From Roseiarcus sp963776665 (GTDB lineage Bacteria; Pseudomonadota; Alphaproteobacteria; Rhizobiales; Beijerinckiaceae): a DNA stretch of 64,000 nucleotides. Position 1 is the first letter of the stretch, and each line of letters starts with the position of its first letter. Made by a program: the position numbers and the translations under genes. Shown here piece after piece: positions 17,602 to 26,254 of the stretch. Under the pieces are notes generated by a model. That model was not told where the DNA came from. It saw nothing but the letters and a program-made list of their open reading frames with translations, and made no database searches. Location: positions 19,989 through 83,988 of the forward strand of contig CAVZNQ010000020.1 of NCBI GenBank assembly GCA_963776665.1. Direction: 5' to 3'.

Positions 17602-18795
17602 ATGGCGAGGCTCGACGCGTTCGCGGCCTTCAGCGACGAGCCGCGGCGGCTCACCCGGCTCTTCCTGTCGGACGCGCATCGGCGCGCCGCCCAGGCTTTC
17701 ATAAGCTGGTGCGGCGAGGCCGGGCTCGAGGCGAGCGTCGACGCCGCGGGCAATGTCGTCGCGCGCTACGAGGGCAAGCGCGCATCCGCCCCGGCCCTGA
17801 TGCTGGGCTCGCACATCGACACCGTGCGCGACGCCGGGCGATATGACGGAAATTACGGCGCGCTGGCCGCGCTCGCGGTGGTCGAGGCCCTGGCCGCGCG
17901 CGGCGAGCGGCTCGATCATGCGATCGAAATCGTCGCCTTCGGCGACGAGGAGGGGGTTCGCTTTCGCACCACGCTCACCGGCTCGCGCGCGCTTGCCGGG
18001 ACCTATCCCGAGGACGCGCTCGATCAGAGGGACTCCGGCGGCGTCTCGATGCGCGAGGCGCTCAAGGCGTTCGGCGGCGATCCAGACAGGGCAGTGTCGA
18101 TCCGGCGCAGCGGCGTCGCCGCCTTCGTCGAAGCGCATATCGAGCAGGGACCGATCCTCGAGGCCGAAAGCCTGCCGCTCGGGATCGTGACCGCAATCAA
18201 TGGCGCGACCAGGCTCGAGGTCGGGGTCGACGGCGTCGCCGGGCACGCCGGCGCGACGCCGATGCGCTTGCGCCGCGACGCGCTGACCGCCGCGGCCGAA
18301 ATGGCGCTCATTATCGAGGCGCGCGCGAGAGCCGAGGCCGACCTGGTCGCCACGGTCGGCCGGTTCGACGTCTGGCCCGACGCGACCAACGTCATTCCCG
18401 GTCACGTCCAGTTTTCGATCGACATTCGCTCGCCTGACGACGCTCGTCGAGCCGCGGCCGTCGCCGACCTCGAGGCGCGCATCGGCGCGATCGCCGCCAC
18501 GCGCGGACTGAGCGTGAGCATCGCCAAGCCGCATGACGCGAATGCTTTCGCCTGCGATCCCGACATCATCGCCGGCTTGAAGACGGCGGTTGCGGCGGTC
18601 GGCGTTCCGCCCCGCCTGTTGCAGTCCGGGGCCGGGCACGACACGATGGCGATGGGCGAGCTCTGTCCGGCCGGAATGCTGTTCGTCCGGTGCAAGGGCG
18701 GTGTCAGCCACAATCCGCTGGAATCGATCACTGTCGAGGACTGCGCGCTTGGGCTTGCGGCGCTGACCCGGTTCGCGCGGGATTTCCGGGCTTGA
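17602..18795 (+). CDS. Zn-dependent M20 amidohydrolase, allantoate amidohydrolase type; N-terminus probably cut by a frameshift
   Basis: A 397-residue hydrolase of the HyuC/AllC M20 family. Metal ligands are visible in SHIDTVRDAGRYDGN, FGDEEGVRF and AFVEAHIEQGP, with the dimer-domain block and C-terminal SGAGHDTMAMGELCP. Following a urate hydroxylase, allantoate (or an N-carbamoyl compound) is the likely substrate, releasing ammonia late in urate breakdown. The first in-frame ATG is 17602, yet family-like sequence (LLDADLAAGRRL) continues upstream in the same frame. ATG 17553, overlapping the puuD stop, would join it if one base in 17562-17565 were extra, giving MDA(R/K)LLDADL. This fits other one-base insertions in the window. 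Confidence 0.88.
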   Translation: MARLDAFAAFSDEPRRLTRLFLSDAHRRAAQAFISWCGEAGLEASVDAAGNVVARYEGKRASAPALMLGSHIDTVRDAGRYDGNYGALAALAVVEALAARGERLDHAIEIVAFGDEEGVRFRTTLTGSRALAGTYPEDALDQRDSGGVSMREALKAFGGDPDRAVSIRRSGVAAFVEAHIEQGPILEAESLPLGIVTAINGATRLEVGVDGVAGHAGATPMRLRRDALTAAAEMALIIEARARAEADLVATVGRFDVWPDATNVIPGHVQFSIDIRSPDDARRAAAVADLEARIGAIAATRGLSVSIAKPHDANAFACDPDIIAGLKTAVAAVGVPPRLLQSGAGHDTMAMGELCPAGMLFVRCKGGVSHNPLESITVEDCALGLAALTRFARDFRA

Positions 18796-18857
18796 AAACT
18801 CTCAAGCCTGCCCCCTCGCCTTGAGGCGGCCTCGAAAGCGTCCGGCGCCCGCCGGAT

Positions 18858-18917
18858 CCATCCTTCGAGGCCCCGGACCAGTGATCCGGGGAAGGCTTCA
18901 CCTCGCCCTCAGGATGG
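18858..18917. repeat. REP-like nested inverted repeat
   Basis: A 60-base dyad in the gap between the amidohydrolase and methyltransferase genes. The outer arms are CCATCCT (18858-18864) and AGGATGG (18911-18917), next come CGAGG (18866-18870) and CCTCG (18901-18905), and the core is a perfect 7-base stem CCCCGGA/TCCGGGG (18871-18877, 18885-18891). ATCCTTCGAGG...CTCAGGATG is the look of a palindromic intergenic repeat widespread in Hyphomicrobiales. It may also help end transcription of the purine operon, but no T-run follows. Confidence 0.65.
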
Positions 18918-19076
18918 CGGTGGTTCCGGCTGTGCGAGTTGTCAGTTTCGCGGGGAGACACATATTGCTTATCGGTCCGCCTGACCAATCGTCCAAAGCG
19001 GGAATCCGTAATCTTTGCCGAAGGGCATAAGAATGTCGCCTTGCGGTTCGGCGCCGGCTGGCCATAATCCCGCTCG

Positions 19077-19685
19077 ATGGCTGACATTCCGGACAAAAAG
19101 GGCCACCCAGAACACCGCGGCACGCTCGATGCGGCGTTCTTCGATGCCGCCTATGCTTGGGGTCCGGATCCGTGGAATCTGGCAAGCGACTATGAGCGCG
19201 AGAAATATGCGATCACGCTGAAAGCTCTGCCGAAGCAACACTATAAGTCCGCGCTCGAGGTCGGATGCTCGATCGGGATCCTCACCCGGGAACTTGCATC
19301 ACGTTGTGACAGCCTCCTCGCGCTCGACGCCGCGCAGGCGGCGTTGGATCAGGCCAAGTTCCGATGCGCCGATTTGCCTGCCGTGCGTTTCGAACGGACG
19401 TTTGTACCCGTCCAGTGGCCGCACGGCCTGTTCGATCTCATTCTTCTGTCGGAAGTCATCTACTACCTCGATGAGCAAGATCTTTCACGACTGGCGTCAA
19501 AGGCCGTTGAGGCCCTAACGCGCCAGGGAGACCTCGTGTTGGTCCATTGGACCGGCGAGACAGATTATCCATTGACCGGTGATAAGGCCGCCGAACTCTT
19601 CATCGATTTTGTGGCGCCGTCGGTCGAGGTCGTGCGGCAGGATCGCTACCCCACATATCGGGTTGACGTGATGTCACGCCCGTAG
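19077..19685 (+). CDS. NodS-like SAM-dependent methyltransferase
   Basis: A 202-residue class I methyltransferase. The SAM-binding motif I is ALEVGCSIGILTREL, the acidic motif II is LLALDAAQAAL, and the post-I region DLILLSEVIYYL is well formed. The opening (HRGTLDAAFFDAAYAWGPDPWNLASDYEREKY) matches the NodS/NodS-like group, whose founding member N-methylates Nod-factor precursors. Stand-alone relatives outside nod clusters are common and of unknown substrate. It is slightly less GC-rich than its neighbours. No nodulation genes are near. Confidence 0.85.
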   Translation: MADIPDKKGHPEHRGTLDAAFFDAAYAWGPDPWNLASDYEREKYAITLKALPKQHYKSALEVGCSIGILTRELASRCDSLLALDAAQAALDQAKFRCADLPAVRFERTFVPVQWPHGLFDLILLSEVIYYLDEQDLSRLASKAVEALTRQGDLVLVHWTGETDYPLTGDKAAELFIDFVAPSVEVVRQDRYPTYRVDVMSRP

Positions 19686-19699
19686 ACGCGCAAGACCCT

Positions 19700-19723
19700 C
19701 GACATTTTCTGCCGACATTTTCT
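19700..19723 (+). repeat. Short tandem direct repeat upstream of the HTH gene
   Basis: CGACATTTTCT occurs twice (19700-19710 and 19713-19723), spaced by two bases so that the period is 13. It lies in an AT-rich island (about 19700-19785) that contrasts sharply with its surroundings and leads into the HTH gene at 19786. It could be a regulator binding site for that gene. Confidence 0.5.
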
Positions 19724-19785
19724 TTACAGATTGTCAGAACTATGGTAGCTCTAATTTTCAGATTAATAGAATTAACAGGAAACTT

Positions 19786-20274
19786 ATGACGAAATCGCCG
19801 TCCCCCGCCGAAACTCGCCAGACCGTGCGCGCCGCACGCCTGGAGCGCCGGATGAGGCGAAACGAGTGGCGCCAATCCTGTTTCGAGCTCGTGAGCGCCG
19901 GCCATTCCTATGCGGAGGTCGCGAAGCAGCTCATGGTCAGCGAACGGACCGTCAGGCGCGACGTCGCCCGCGTCATCGACGAGCGCCGCCTCGATGCGCC
20001 GGAACGCTATATCCACATGCAGGTCGACCGGCTGAGGCGGGCGTTGCGTACGGCCGACGGCCGGGTCGAGCGCGGCGACATGAAGGCGGTTACGCCGCTC
20101 ATCAAGCTGATCGGCGCGCTCGATCGCTACCACGGCCTCGACGCCCGTTATCGCCGCGAGCCGCGCCTCGCCGCGCTGCCCCCGGCGGCCGCCGCGCCGC
20201 TGGCGCTCGCCCCGCCGGCGGAAAATCTCGCGAAAGTGTCAGAATCCGACATGCAAGCGTTTGAAAAGGTTTGA
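19786..20274 (+). CDS. Helix-turn-helix protein of unknown role
   Basis: A 162-residue basic protein. Residues about 30-70 form a clear helix-turn-helix (CFELVSAGHSYAEVAKQLMVSERTVRRDVARVI), of the type seen in sigma-region-4-like regulators and phage terminase small subunits. The middle (VDRLRRALRTADGRVERGDMKAVTPLIKLIGALDRYHGL) is a helical segment; the C-terminus is Ala/Pro-rich. There is no sensor domain. AGGAAA precedes the ATG closely. The gene stands alone between a methyltransferase and xylA, behind an AT-rich region with a direct repeat, which hints at an acquired or phage-derived gene. Function is not assigned. Confidence 0.7.
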   Translation: MTKSPSPAETRQTVRAARLERRMRRNEWRQSCFELVSAGHSYAEVAKQLMVSERTVRRDVARVIDERRLDAPERYIHMQVDRLRRALRTADGRVERGDMKAVTPLIKLIGALDRYHGLDARYRREPRLAALPPAAAAPLALAPPAENLAKVSESDMQAFEKV

Positions 20275-20379
20275 CCTCGGCCAAAAGCGAACACGCCCCA
20301 CCGGCGCTCGTCTTGCACGCCGCGGGTGACAACGATCCTTCCGGACGCTACGAACGGGCCGCTGTTCGGGAGGAGCCAG

Positions 20380-21690
20380 ATGAGCAAGCCATTCTTCGGC
20401 GACATAAAGCCGGTCAAATTCGAGGGGCCGAAAAGCGACAATCCCTACGCCTTTCGCCACTATGACCCGAAGCGCGTCGTCATGGGCAAGACGATGGCTG
20501 AACATCTGCGTCCCGCCGTCTGCTACTGGCACAACTTCGCCTGGCTCGGCACCGACATGTTCGGCGCGCCGACTTTCGAGCGGCCGTGGGACGGCGAGAC
20601 GATGAAGGGCGCGCGCGCCAAGGCGGACGCGGCCTTCGAGATGTTCACAACCCTCGGTTTTCCGTTCTTCGCCTTCCACGATCGCGACGTGGTTCCGGAG
20701 GGCGCAAATCTTGCGGAATTCGGCAAGAACCTCGCCGAGATGACCGATCTTTTCGCCAAGAAAATGCAGGAAACCGGAGTCAAGCTTCTCTGGGGCACCG
20801 CCAATCTTTTCAGCCATCCGCGCTACATGTCGGGCGCGGCGACCAATCCCGATCCGGACGTGTTCGCCTACGCCGCGGCGCAGGTGAAGAACGTGTTGGA
20901 CGCGACGCACAAGCTCGGGGGCGCAAATTACGTTCTATGGGGCGGCCGCGAGGGGTACGAGACGCTGCTCAACACCGACCTGCGCCGCGAGCAGGAGCAG
21001 GCCGGACGCTTTCTTTCGATGGTGGTCGACTACAAGCACAAGATCGGCTTCAAGGGCGTGCTCCTGGTCGAGCCCAAGCCGCAGGAGCCGACCAAGCACC
21101 AGTACGACTTCGACGTCGCGACGGTGTTCGGCTTCCTGCAGCGGTTCGGCCTGGAGCGGGAGGTCAAGCTCAACATCGAAGTCGGTCATGCGGTGCTCGC
21201 GCATCATTCCTTCGAGCATGAGATCGCGCTCGCGACTTCGCTTGGAATGCTGGGTTCCGTCGACGCCAACCGCAACGACTATCAGTCCGGGTGGGACACT
21301 GACCAGTTCCCGAACAACGCGGCCGAGCTCGTGCCGGCGCTCTATTTCATCCTCAAGTCCGGCGGCATCGCGCCGGGCGGCTTCAACTTCGATTCGAAGG
21401 TGCGCCGTCAGTCCATCGACCCCGGAGATTTGCTGCTCGGGCACATCGGCGGCATCGACGCCTGCGCCGCGGCGCTGGTGGCTGCGGTTCGACTGATCGA
21501 GGACGGCAAGTTCGATGCAGCCCGCGAGGAGCGCTACGCCGGCTGGAGCAAAGGCGAGGCTCAGGCGATGCTGAAAAAAGGCGCGACGCTGGAATCGATC
21601 GCCGCCCGGGTGGTCAAAGAGAAGATCGATCCGAAGCCGAAGTCGGGGCGGCAGGAGTTCTACGAAAATCTGCTCAATCGCTATGTCTGA
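20380..21690 (+). CDS. xylA: Xylose isomerase
   Basis: A 436-residue class II xylose isomerase, normal in length, converting D-xylose to D-xylulose (and glucose to fructose). The active-site His/Asp pair is in FFAFHDRDV, metal ligands are in LVEPKPQEPTKHQYD and in IEVGHAVLAHHSFEHE, and GGREGYE is conserved. GGGAGGAG precedes ATG 20380, which is preferred over an open frame extending to 20326. No xylulokinase or xylose transporter gene is adjacent, so the pathway is completed elsewhere or the enzyme serves another sugar. Confidence 0.96.
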   Translation: MSKPFFGDIKPVKFEGPKSDNPYAFRHYDPKRVVMGKTMAEHLRPAVCYWHNFAWLGTDMFGAPTFERPWDGETMKGARAKADAAFEMFTTLGFPFFAFHDRDVVPEGANLAEFGKNLAEMTDLFAKKMQETGVKLLWGTANLFSHPRYMSGAATNPDPDVFAYAAAQVKNVLDATHKLGGANYVLWGGREGYETLLNTDLRREQEQAGRFLSMVVDYKHKIGFKGVLLVEPKPQEPTKHQYDFDVATVFGFLQRFGLEREVKLNIEVGHAVLAHHSFEHEIALATSLGMLGSVDANRNDYQSGWDTDQFPNNAAELVPALYFILKSGGIAPGGFNFDSKVRRQSIDPGDLLLGHIGGIDACAAALVAAVRLIEDGKFDAAREERYAGWSKGEAQAMLKKGATLESIAARVVKEKIDPKPKSGRQEFYENLLNRYV

Positions 21691-21734
21691 GACCTAACGG
21701 AAGGGGCGTATTTAGGACGATTCACCGCTTCGTC

Positions 21735-21759
21735 GTGGCGAGAGCGGCTCTCGCTCCAC
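21735..21759 (+). terminator. Hairpin downstream of xylA
   Basis: GTGGCGAGAG (21735-21744) pairs with CTCTCGC-T-CCAC (21748-21759) around a 3-base CGG loop, with a single bulged T. It lies 45 bases past the xylA stop. No T-run follows, so it may act as an mRNA 3' end stabiliser or a Rho-assisted stop and not as a classical terminator. Confidence 0.45.
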
Positions 21760-21856
21760 GGCCGAAATCATACGAGATTGCGCCTATCGATTTACCAGAT
21801 CTTCGCGTCTCGGCGGGATGCTTCGAGCGCCGGCGTCGGCGCCGGGCGGAGGCGCA

Positions 21857-22408
21857 ATGTTTGGGCGCGTGGTCTTTGTAGCGACGCTCGGCGTCATGGC
21901 GGCGGTGCTTGGCTCATTTTCGTTGCTGGTTCGGCTGCCCGCGCCGGGGCCGCTGGCCTCCGCGCCCGCTCCGGCCGCGGTCCCGACGGCTTTGGATAAT
22001 GGCGTAGCGGAAGAGAACCCTGCTCGCCGGGTGTTCTCGTATCGCGAGTCCGCGCTCAGGGCTGACGCTCACGGCCAATACGCGGCCGACGCGCTGGTCA
22101 ACGGGTTACCCGTTCATATGCTTGTCGACACCGGCGCAAGCGACGTTGTCGTCTCCGCTTCGACGGCCGCCCGGCTGGGGCTCATCCCTTCCCAACATCG
22201 CAAGCGCACGATCCAGACCGCCAACGGCCAGTCGACCGCTTCGCCGGCGGTTCTGAGCCATGTCAGCTTCGGCGGCCTCTACATGAACGACGTCGAGGCT
22301 CTCATTCTGGCGCCGGAGGCGGGCGAGGTGAATCTGCTCGGCGAGAGCTTTCTCAAGCGCCTGGTCAGCGTCGAGCAGCGGGACGGGATGCTGATCCTGC
22401 GTCAGTAG
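21857..22408 (+). CDS. Membrane-anchored retropepsin-like aspartic protease
   Basis: A 183-residue protein with an N-terminal helix (VVFVATLGVMAAVLGSFSLLV) and a periplasmic domain of the bacterial retropepsin-like group (TIGR02281 type). The active-site motif is LVDTGASDVVV, followed by the flap region and the closing hydrophobic-hydrophobic-Gly motif VNLLGESFL. Such enzymes act as homodimers; substrates are mostly unknown. GGAGG in front of ATG 21857 decides the start over an upstream ATG at 21818. It converges with the lux-like operon (10 bases between stops). Confidence 0.85.
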   Translation: MFGRVVFVATLGVMAAVLGSFSLLVRLPAPGPLASAPAPAAVPTALDNGVAEENPARRVFSYRESALRADAHGQYAADALVNGLPVHMLVDTGASDVVVSASTAARLGLIPSQHRKRTIQTANGQSTASPAVLSHVSFGGLYMNDVEALILAPEAGEVNLLGESFLKRLVSVEQRDGMLILRQ

Positions 22409-22418
22409 GCGGCCGTGG

Positions 22419-23648
22419 TCAGGAGATGCGCACGAGCCGGGTCAGTTCGAAGGGTATGTCGTAGCCGTCCCAGATGAAGTCGAAGTCGAGCGCAGTTCCG
22501 ATCGGCGCCCAGCGCGACACGCCGGGTCCTGCGCGGGATGCGGCGACCGCTTCGACTTCGCGCCGTTCCCAGCCGAAATAGGTAATCGTCTGGTCGCTCT
22601 CGCGGATGAAGCTTGCGATCTCGGAGAGCGAACGGACGAACACCACGCTGAGAAATCCCCCGCCGACCCGCATGTCCTGTCTGAGCGGCGCGCTGGCCAC
22701 GACGCTCGTCAGGTTCGTGTTTCGCCAATGGACCGACGAGGCGCGTCCGTTCGCGGCGGCGTAAAACGCGGCCGTCATCTTGCCGATCGCGTGTCCGACG
22801 CGGCCGGCGGGATCGTCCATGGTCCATTCGAGCGCGGAAGCGTCGAGCAGGCGCCGGACCGCCTCCGAATGAGCCTCGGCGTCCCCGACGACATAAAGCG
22901 CGTGCGGAGACGAGCAGGCCATCTGGTCAAAGACGAAGATGTCGTTGTGAAGCTTCTTGGCGAGCGCCTTTAGGGCGGCGTCGTCGAGATCGCCGAGAGC
23001 AGCGCCGTTGATCGTCGAGAAGGAAAACCGGTCGCCAAACCAGATCGACTTTCCCCCGTTGCGCAGGGGCAGGGGAGCGAACAGCGCCACCTTGGCGTCG
23101 CCGCCCCATACGACGCGCGCATCGCTCAAAGCCGAGATTTTCGCTCCAAGGTCGCCCTGCGGGGGATAGTGAAGGAAAACCTGCGCATCGTCTCCCGCGG
23201 CCTCGAGCCGCTCGAGAAAGAGATCGACGATCCCCCGCATCCGGGCGCTGATTTCATGCGGGAGCCGGACGACATTTGCGTTTCCGGCCAGATACGACAG
23301 CACCCAGGAGTAGAGGAAGACCGTCTCGACATTCTGCGGCGGGAGATGGAAGACGAGGCCACGCGGCCGCGCCAGCGTGTTCTGGGGCACGCGAGCGGCA
23401 AAGCTCGCGGCGAGCTTGGTGAGCGCTGCCCGGCGCGTCCAGAAGGCGAAGTGGGCGGCGGGGCCGGAAGCGGTCGATCGGCGCGGGCCGAGCAGGGTTT
23501 CCGCGACCCCGGCGACCAAATCGACGCGCTCGGGGGCGAAAGGCGCGGCGAGGCGGTGGCGGGCTTCGCCAAGCTTGGTCAGCAGCGCCTCGTCGTCGAG
23601 GGCGGCTTCGCGCGCGCCGGCGCCGTAAGCGATGACCTCAGTCAGCAT
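22419..23648 (-). CDS. luxC: LuxC-type acyl-CoA/acyl-protein reductase
   Basis: A 409-residue aldehyde dehydrogenase-fold protein of the LuxC family. The catalytic cysteine is C245 in DQMACSSPHALYVVG, the same context as LuxC of luminous bacteria. LuxC takes the acyl group bound on LuxE and reduces it with NADPH to an aldehyde. Here it is the last gene of a five-gene minus-strand operon, 18 bases after the LuxE gene. No luciferase (luxA/B), thioesterase (luxD) or flavin genes are present, so the aldehyde must feed another reaction. The catalytic histidine position cannot be fixed by eye. Confidence 0.88.
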   Translation of the reverse strand: MLTEVIAYGAGAREAALDDEALLTKLGEARHRLAAPFAPERVDLVAGVAETLLGPRRSTASGPAAHFAFWTRRAALTKLAASFAARVPQNTLARPRGLVFHLPPQNVETVFLYSWVLSYLAGNANVVRLPHEISARMRGIVDLFLERLEAAGDDAQVFLHYPPQGDLGAKISALSDARVVWGGDAKVALFAPLPLRNGGKSIWFGDRFSFSTINGAALGDLDDAALKALAKKLHNDIFVFDQMACSSPHALYVVGDAEAHSEAVRRLLDASALEWTMDDPAGRVGHAIGKMTAAFYAAANGRASSVHWRNTNLTSVVASAPLRQDMRVGGGFLSVVFVRSLSEIASFIRESDQTITYFGWERREVEAVAASRAGPGVSRWAPIGTALDFDFIWDGYDIPFELTRLVRIS

Positions 23649-23666
23649 CGTCCTGCCTTGGCCGCC

Positions 23667-24722
23667 TCACGCGGCAATCACGTCGCTGCAACCCCTAAGC
23701 TCCGTCTTCGGGGCGCGCCCGGAGACGCGAACGGCTTTGCCGTAGCGGCCGCCGCTTCCAGCGTCGATCGTCGCGACCACGCCGAGATCCTCGGTCAGCA
23801 CGCTGTGTCCTGGATAGGACCGGGGCAGCAGCGAGACGACCTGGATCACCCCTTCCTCGCCGATCGCCGCCGGCTCCCAGCTGTGCGGCCGCCTGACGAT
23901 GACATCGGTGAAATTCGGCGGATAGAGCAATCCGTCAGGCCCCTCGATGAAGACGGAGCCGATCTGCTCGACGAAGCCATAAAAGTTGAAGATGTTCTCA
24001 AGATCGAACCGCCGCTTCAGGGCGGCCCGGAACTCCGCGTTCGAAACTTTTTGCGCCTCGAGCTTTTTCCATCCGCCGGAGTGAATTAGGATGGCAGTCG
24101 AAAGATCGAGCTCGCCGTCGGCAAACGTTCGGTAAAGCTTGTCCCAAATGAGAAACGTAAAGCCGAAAATGAGAAACGGCTCCTTGCCGTGCGCGCGTAC
24201 GAACGTCTTGACCGTCTCCTTGTCGATCTTGAGCTCCGAATCGAGGGCGAAGGTCGTTTTGGCGCCGAACTTCATCATTCCGAGAACGCCGCCGCCGCGG
24301 GCGGTGAGGTCTGTCGGCTTGATCACGTCTTTGGTGTCGATCGCCAGGAACGGCAGGCGGCGCGCTCCAAGGATGGGACGGAAGGAAGCGACAAGCGCCT
24401 CCGACTGGCGGCGCGCAGTCTCATTGTCGATGACAATGCGGCTCGTTCGCTGGCCCGTCGTTCCGCTCGAGCGCATCACAAACGATGGGGTGGTCGTGCT
24501 TTTCAGCTCCATTTCCTTGAACAGGCTGACCGGCAGATAGGGAACTTCCGCGATGTCGCTGTATGTCCTCAACCCGCCCCAGGCAGCGTCGAGGATTCGC
24601 GCATATTCCGGGCTCCTCTCGTAGTGGAATCGAGTGAGCTCATTGAGCCCATCGAGCAGGATCGCCTCCTTCTCCGATTGACGCAGCGAATATGGCGGCT
24701 CGCTGAGGAGGCGGTCAAACAC
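23667..24722 (-). CDS. luxE: LuxE-type acyl-protein synthetase
   Basis: A 351-residue member of the LuxE family (a branch of the ANL adenylating enzymes). The nucleotide-binding loop SSGTTGQRTS is at about 85-94 and the mid-domain blocks LLFGFTFLIWDKLY-like and FYGFVEQIGSVFIEG are recognisable. LuxE activates a fatty acid with ATP, carries it on its own cysteine and passes it to LuxC. Its start overlaps the end of the upstream ligase by 8 bases, so translation is coupled. Having both LuxE and a separate acyl ligase in one operon is notable. Confidence 0.88.
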   Translation of the reverse strand: MFDRLLSEPPYSLRQSEKEAILLDGLNELTRFHYERSPEYARILDAAWGGLRTYSDIAEVPYLPVSLFKEMELKSTTTPSFVMRSSGTTGQRTSRIVIDNETARRQSEALVASFRPILGARRLPFLAIDTKDVIKPTDLTARGGGVLGMMKFGAKTTFALDSELKIDKETVKTFVRAHGKEPFLIFGFTFLIWDKLYRTFADGELDLSTAILIHSGGWKKLEAQKVSNAEFRAALKRRFDLENIFNFYGFVEQIGSVFIEGPDGLLYPPNFTDVIVRRPHSWEPAAIGEEGVIQVVSLLPRSYPGHSVLTEDLGVVATIDAGSGGRYGKAVRVSGRAPKTELRGCSDVIAA

Positions 24723-26199
24723 GCAGGCTCTCCTTCAGTTGCGCGTAGTTGATCTTGCCGCTCGCAGCGCGAGGGATTTGCGCCGTCTTAAACAACGAAA
24801 AGCTCGACGAGGGGACCTTATAATTCGCGGCCAGTTCTCTGACCCGGGCTTTCAGCGCGGTTTCCGATTCCTGCTCATGAACGACCGCGATCTTCTCTCC
24901 GAGATCAAAGCAGGCCACGGAGCAGACGGCAAACAGCTCCTGTTCGATTTCGTCCAGACCGAGCCGATATCCCGCAATCTTGGCGAAGCGTTTGGTGCGG
25001 CCGGTCAGGTAGAGAAACCCCTCCGCGTCGACACGCCCAAGATCGCCGGTTTCGAGGCGCCCGTTCATTTCATCGCCCTTGTCGAGGTCGACCCTCGACA
25101 TCGCATAACCCAACATGACATTTGGGCCCTCGTACACCACCGTCCCGATTGCGTCGGTGGGCACGAGCGCGCCCTCATCGTCAACGATCGACAGTCGGCC
25201 GCCGGCAAGCGCAACCCCGACAGACCCGGCCTTTCGCGAGAAATCGGCATGCTGCAACGTCGTCATGCGCGGTGACGCCTCGGTCTGCCCGTACATGACA
25301 AAAAACCTGCCGCCGCGCAGGGTCGCCCAGTCATGAATCTTCGCCTGAATGCGAGGATCAAGCGCACCGCCGGCCTGGGTGAACGCCTTCACCGATTCCG
25401 GGACAAGGCTCGCGCCCAGGCGCGCCAGCGCTGCGTAGTGGAAGGGGACGCCGGGAAAATGCGATCCGCCAACATTGGCGATCTTCGACCAAAAGCTCGC
25501 AGAGGTGATCGAATCGTTCACAAAGTAGACGCGGCCCCCCGCCGCCAGGTGCGACGTGACCACCGAGAGCCCGTAGGAATAGTGCAACGGCAGGTGGGCG
25601 ATGCCGATGCTGTGCTCGTCGATGGCCAGCGCTTCCGCGATTTGCCCGGCGTTGGCGACAACTGCGTCCCGCGAGAGCCGCACATATTTCTGACTGCCGG
25701 TCGTCCCCGAGGTTGACAGAAGCAATTGCAGGGCGGGATGGATGTCGACCGACGTCGCTCCGGCGTCGGTCGTTGTCCATTCGAGAACGCCCGCGCGCGA
25801 CTCATAGGCGCGCCAGCCGCCCGAGGCGGCCGCATCGCGAAGTCTCTCGCTGATGTCTGGCGTCGATAGAACGAGTTCGGGTTGGTACGCCTCTATCAGG
25901 GCGCTCAACTTGTCTTCGCCGAGCCCCGGATCCACGAGCGCGACCGCATGTCCCGCCGCGGCTGCGGCAAGAAGACCGATCAGCGTTTCGCAACTGTTGC
26001 CGCAGAAGAGGAAAACCAGCCGCTTTCTGTCCGAGGCAATGTTCTCCGCGAGCCCAAGGCTCGAGCTTCGAATCTCGTCGCGGGCCAGCCAGACGTCACG
26101 GCGATCGTCGCGCGCGGCGGGCTTACGCTCGAGCGGCGCGATCAGCGGCAGGAGTCCGCCGCAGGAATGATCCAAATCGCGCATCGAATTCAGCTGCAT
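24715..26199 (-). CDS. ANL-superfamily AMP-forming acyl/aminoacyl ligase
   Basis: A 494-residue adenylating enzyme. Core motifs are present: A3 LLLSTSGTTGSQKYVRLS, A5 MYGQTEASPRM, A7/A8 LETGDLGRVD ... GRTKRFAKIAGYRLGLDEIE, and A10 lysine in PRAASGKINYAQ. The substrate is not predictable; fatty acyl, hydroxyacyl and aminoacyl groups are all possible, and CoA or an acyl carrier protein could be the acceptor. ATG 26199 is chosen (MQLNSM), 55 bases after the SDR stop; ATG 26184 is an alternative. The C-terminus overlaps luxE. No acyl carrier protein gene is found in the operon. Confidence 0.85.
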   Translation of the reverse strand: MQLNSMRDLDHSCGGLLPLIAPLERKPAARDDRRDVWLARDEIRSSSLGLAENIASDRKRLVFLFCGNSCETLIGLLAAAAAGHAVALVDPGLGEDKLSALIEAYQPELVLSTPDISERLRDAAASGGWRAYESRAGVLEWTTTDAGATSVDIHPALQLLLSTSGTTGSQKYVRLSRDAVVANAGQIAEALAIDEHSIGIAHLPLHYSYGLSVVTSHLAAGGRVYFVNDSITSASFWSKIANVGGSHFPGVPFHYAALARLGASLVPESVKAFTQAGGALDPRIQAKIHDWATLRGGRFFVMYGQTEASPRMTTLQHADFSRKAGSVGVALAGGRLSIVDDEGALVPTDAIGTVVYEGPNVMLGYAMSRVDLDKGDEMNGRLETGDLGRVDAEGFLYLTGRTKRFAKIAGYRLGLDEIEQELFAVCSVACFDLGEKIAVVHEQESETALKARVRELAANYKVPSSSFSLFKTAQIPRAASGKINYAQLKESLRV

Positions 26200-26254
26200 C
26201 GCAAGTCCGTTCCGCGGACCATAAAAGAAGGGGCGCTCAACTCGTGAAAGCGCG

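Noticed and set aside
19077..19685. A nodulation gene (nodS)
   Set aside because: The NodS-like fold alone is not evidence; no nod box or other nod genes are around.
22419..24722. A bioluminescence (lux) operon
   Set aside because: LuxC and LuxE are present but luxA, luxB and luxD are not, so light emission is not supported.
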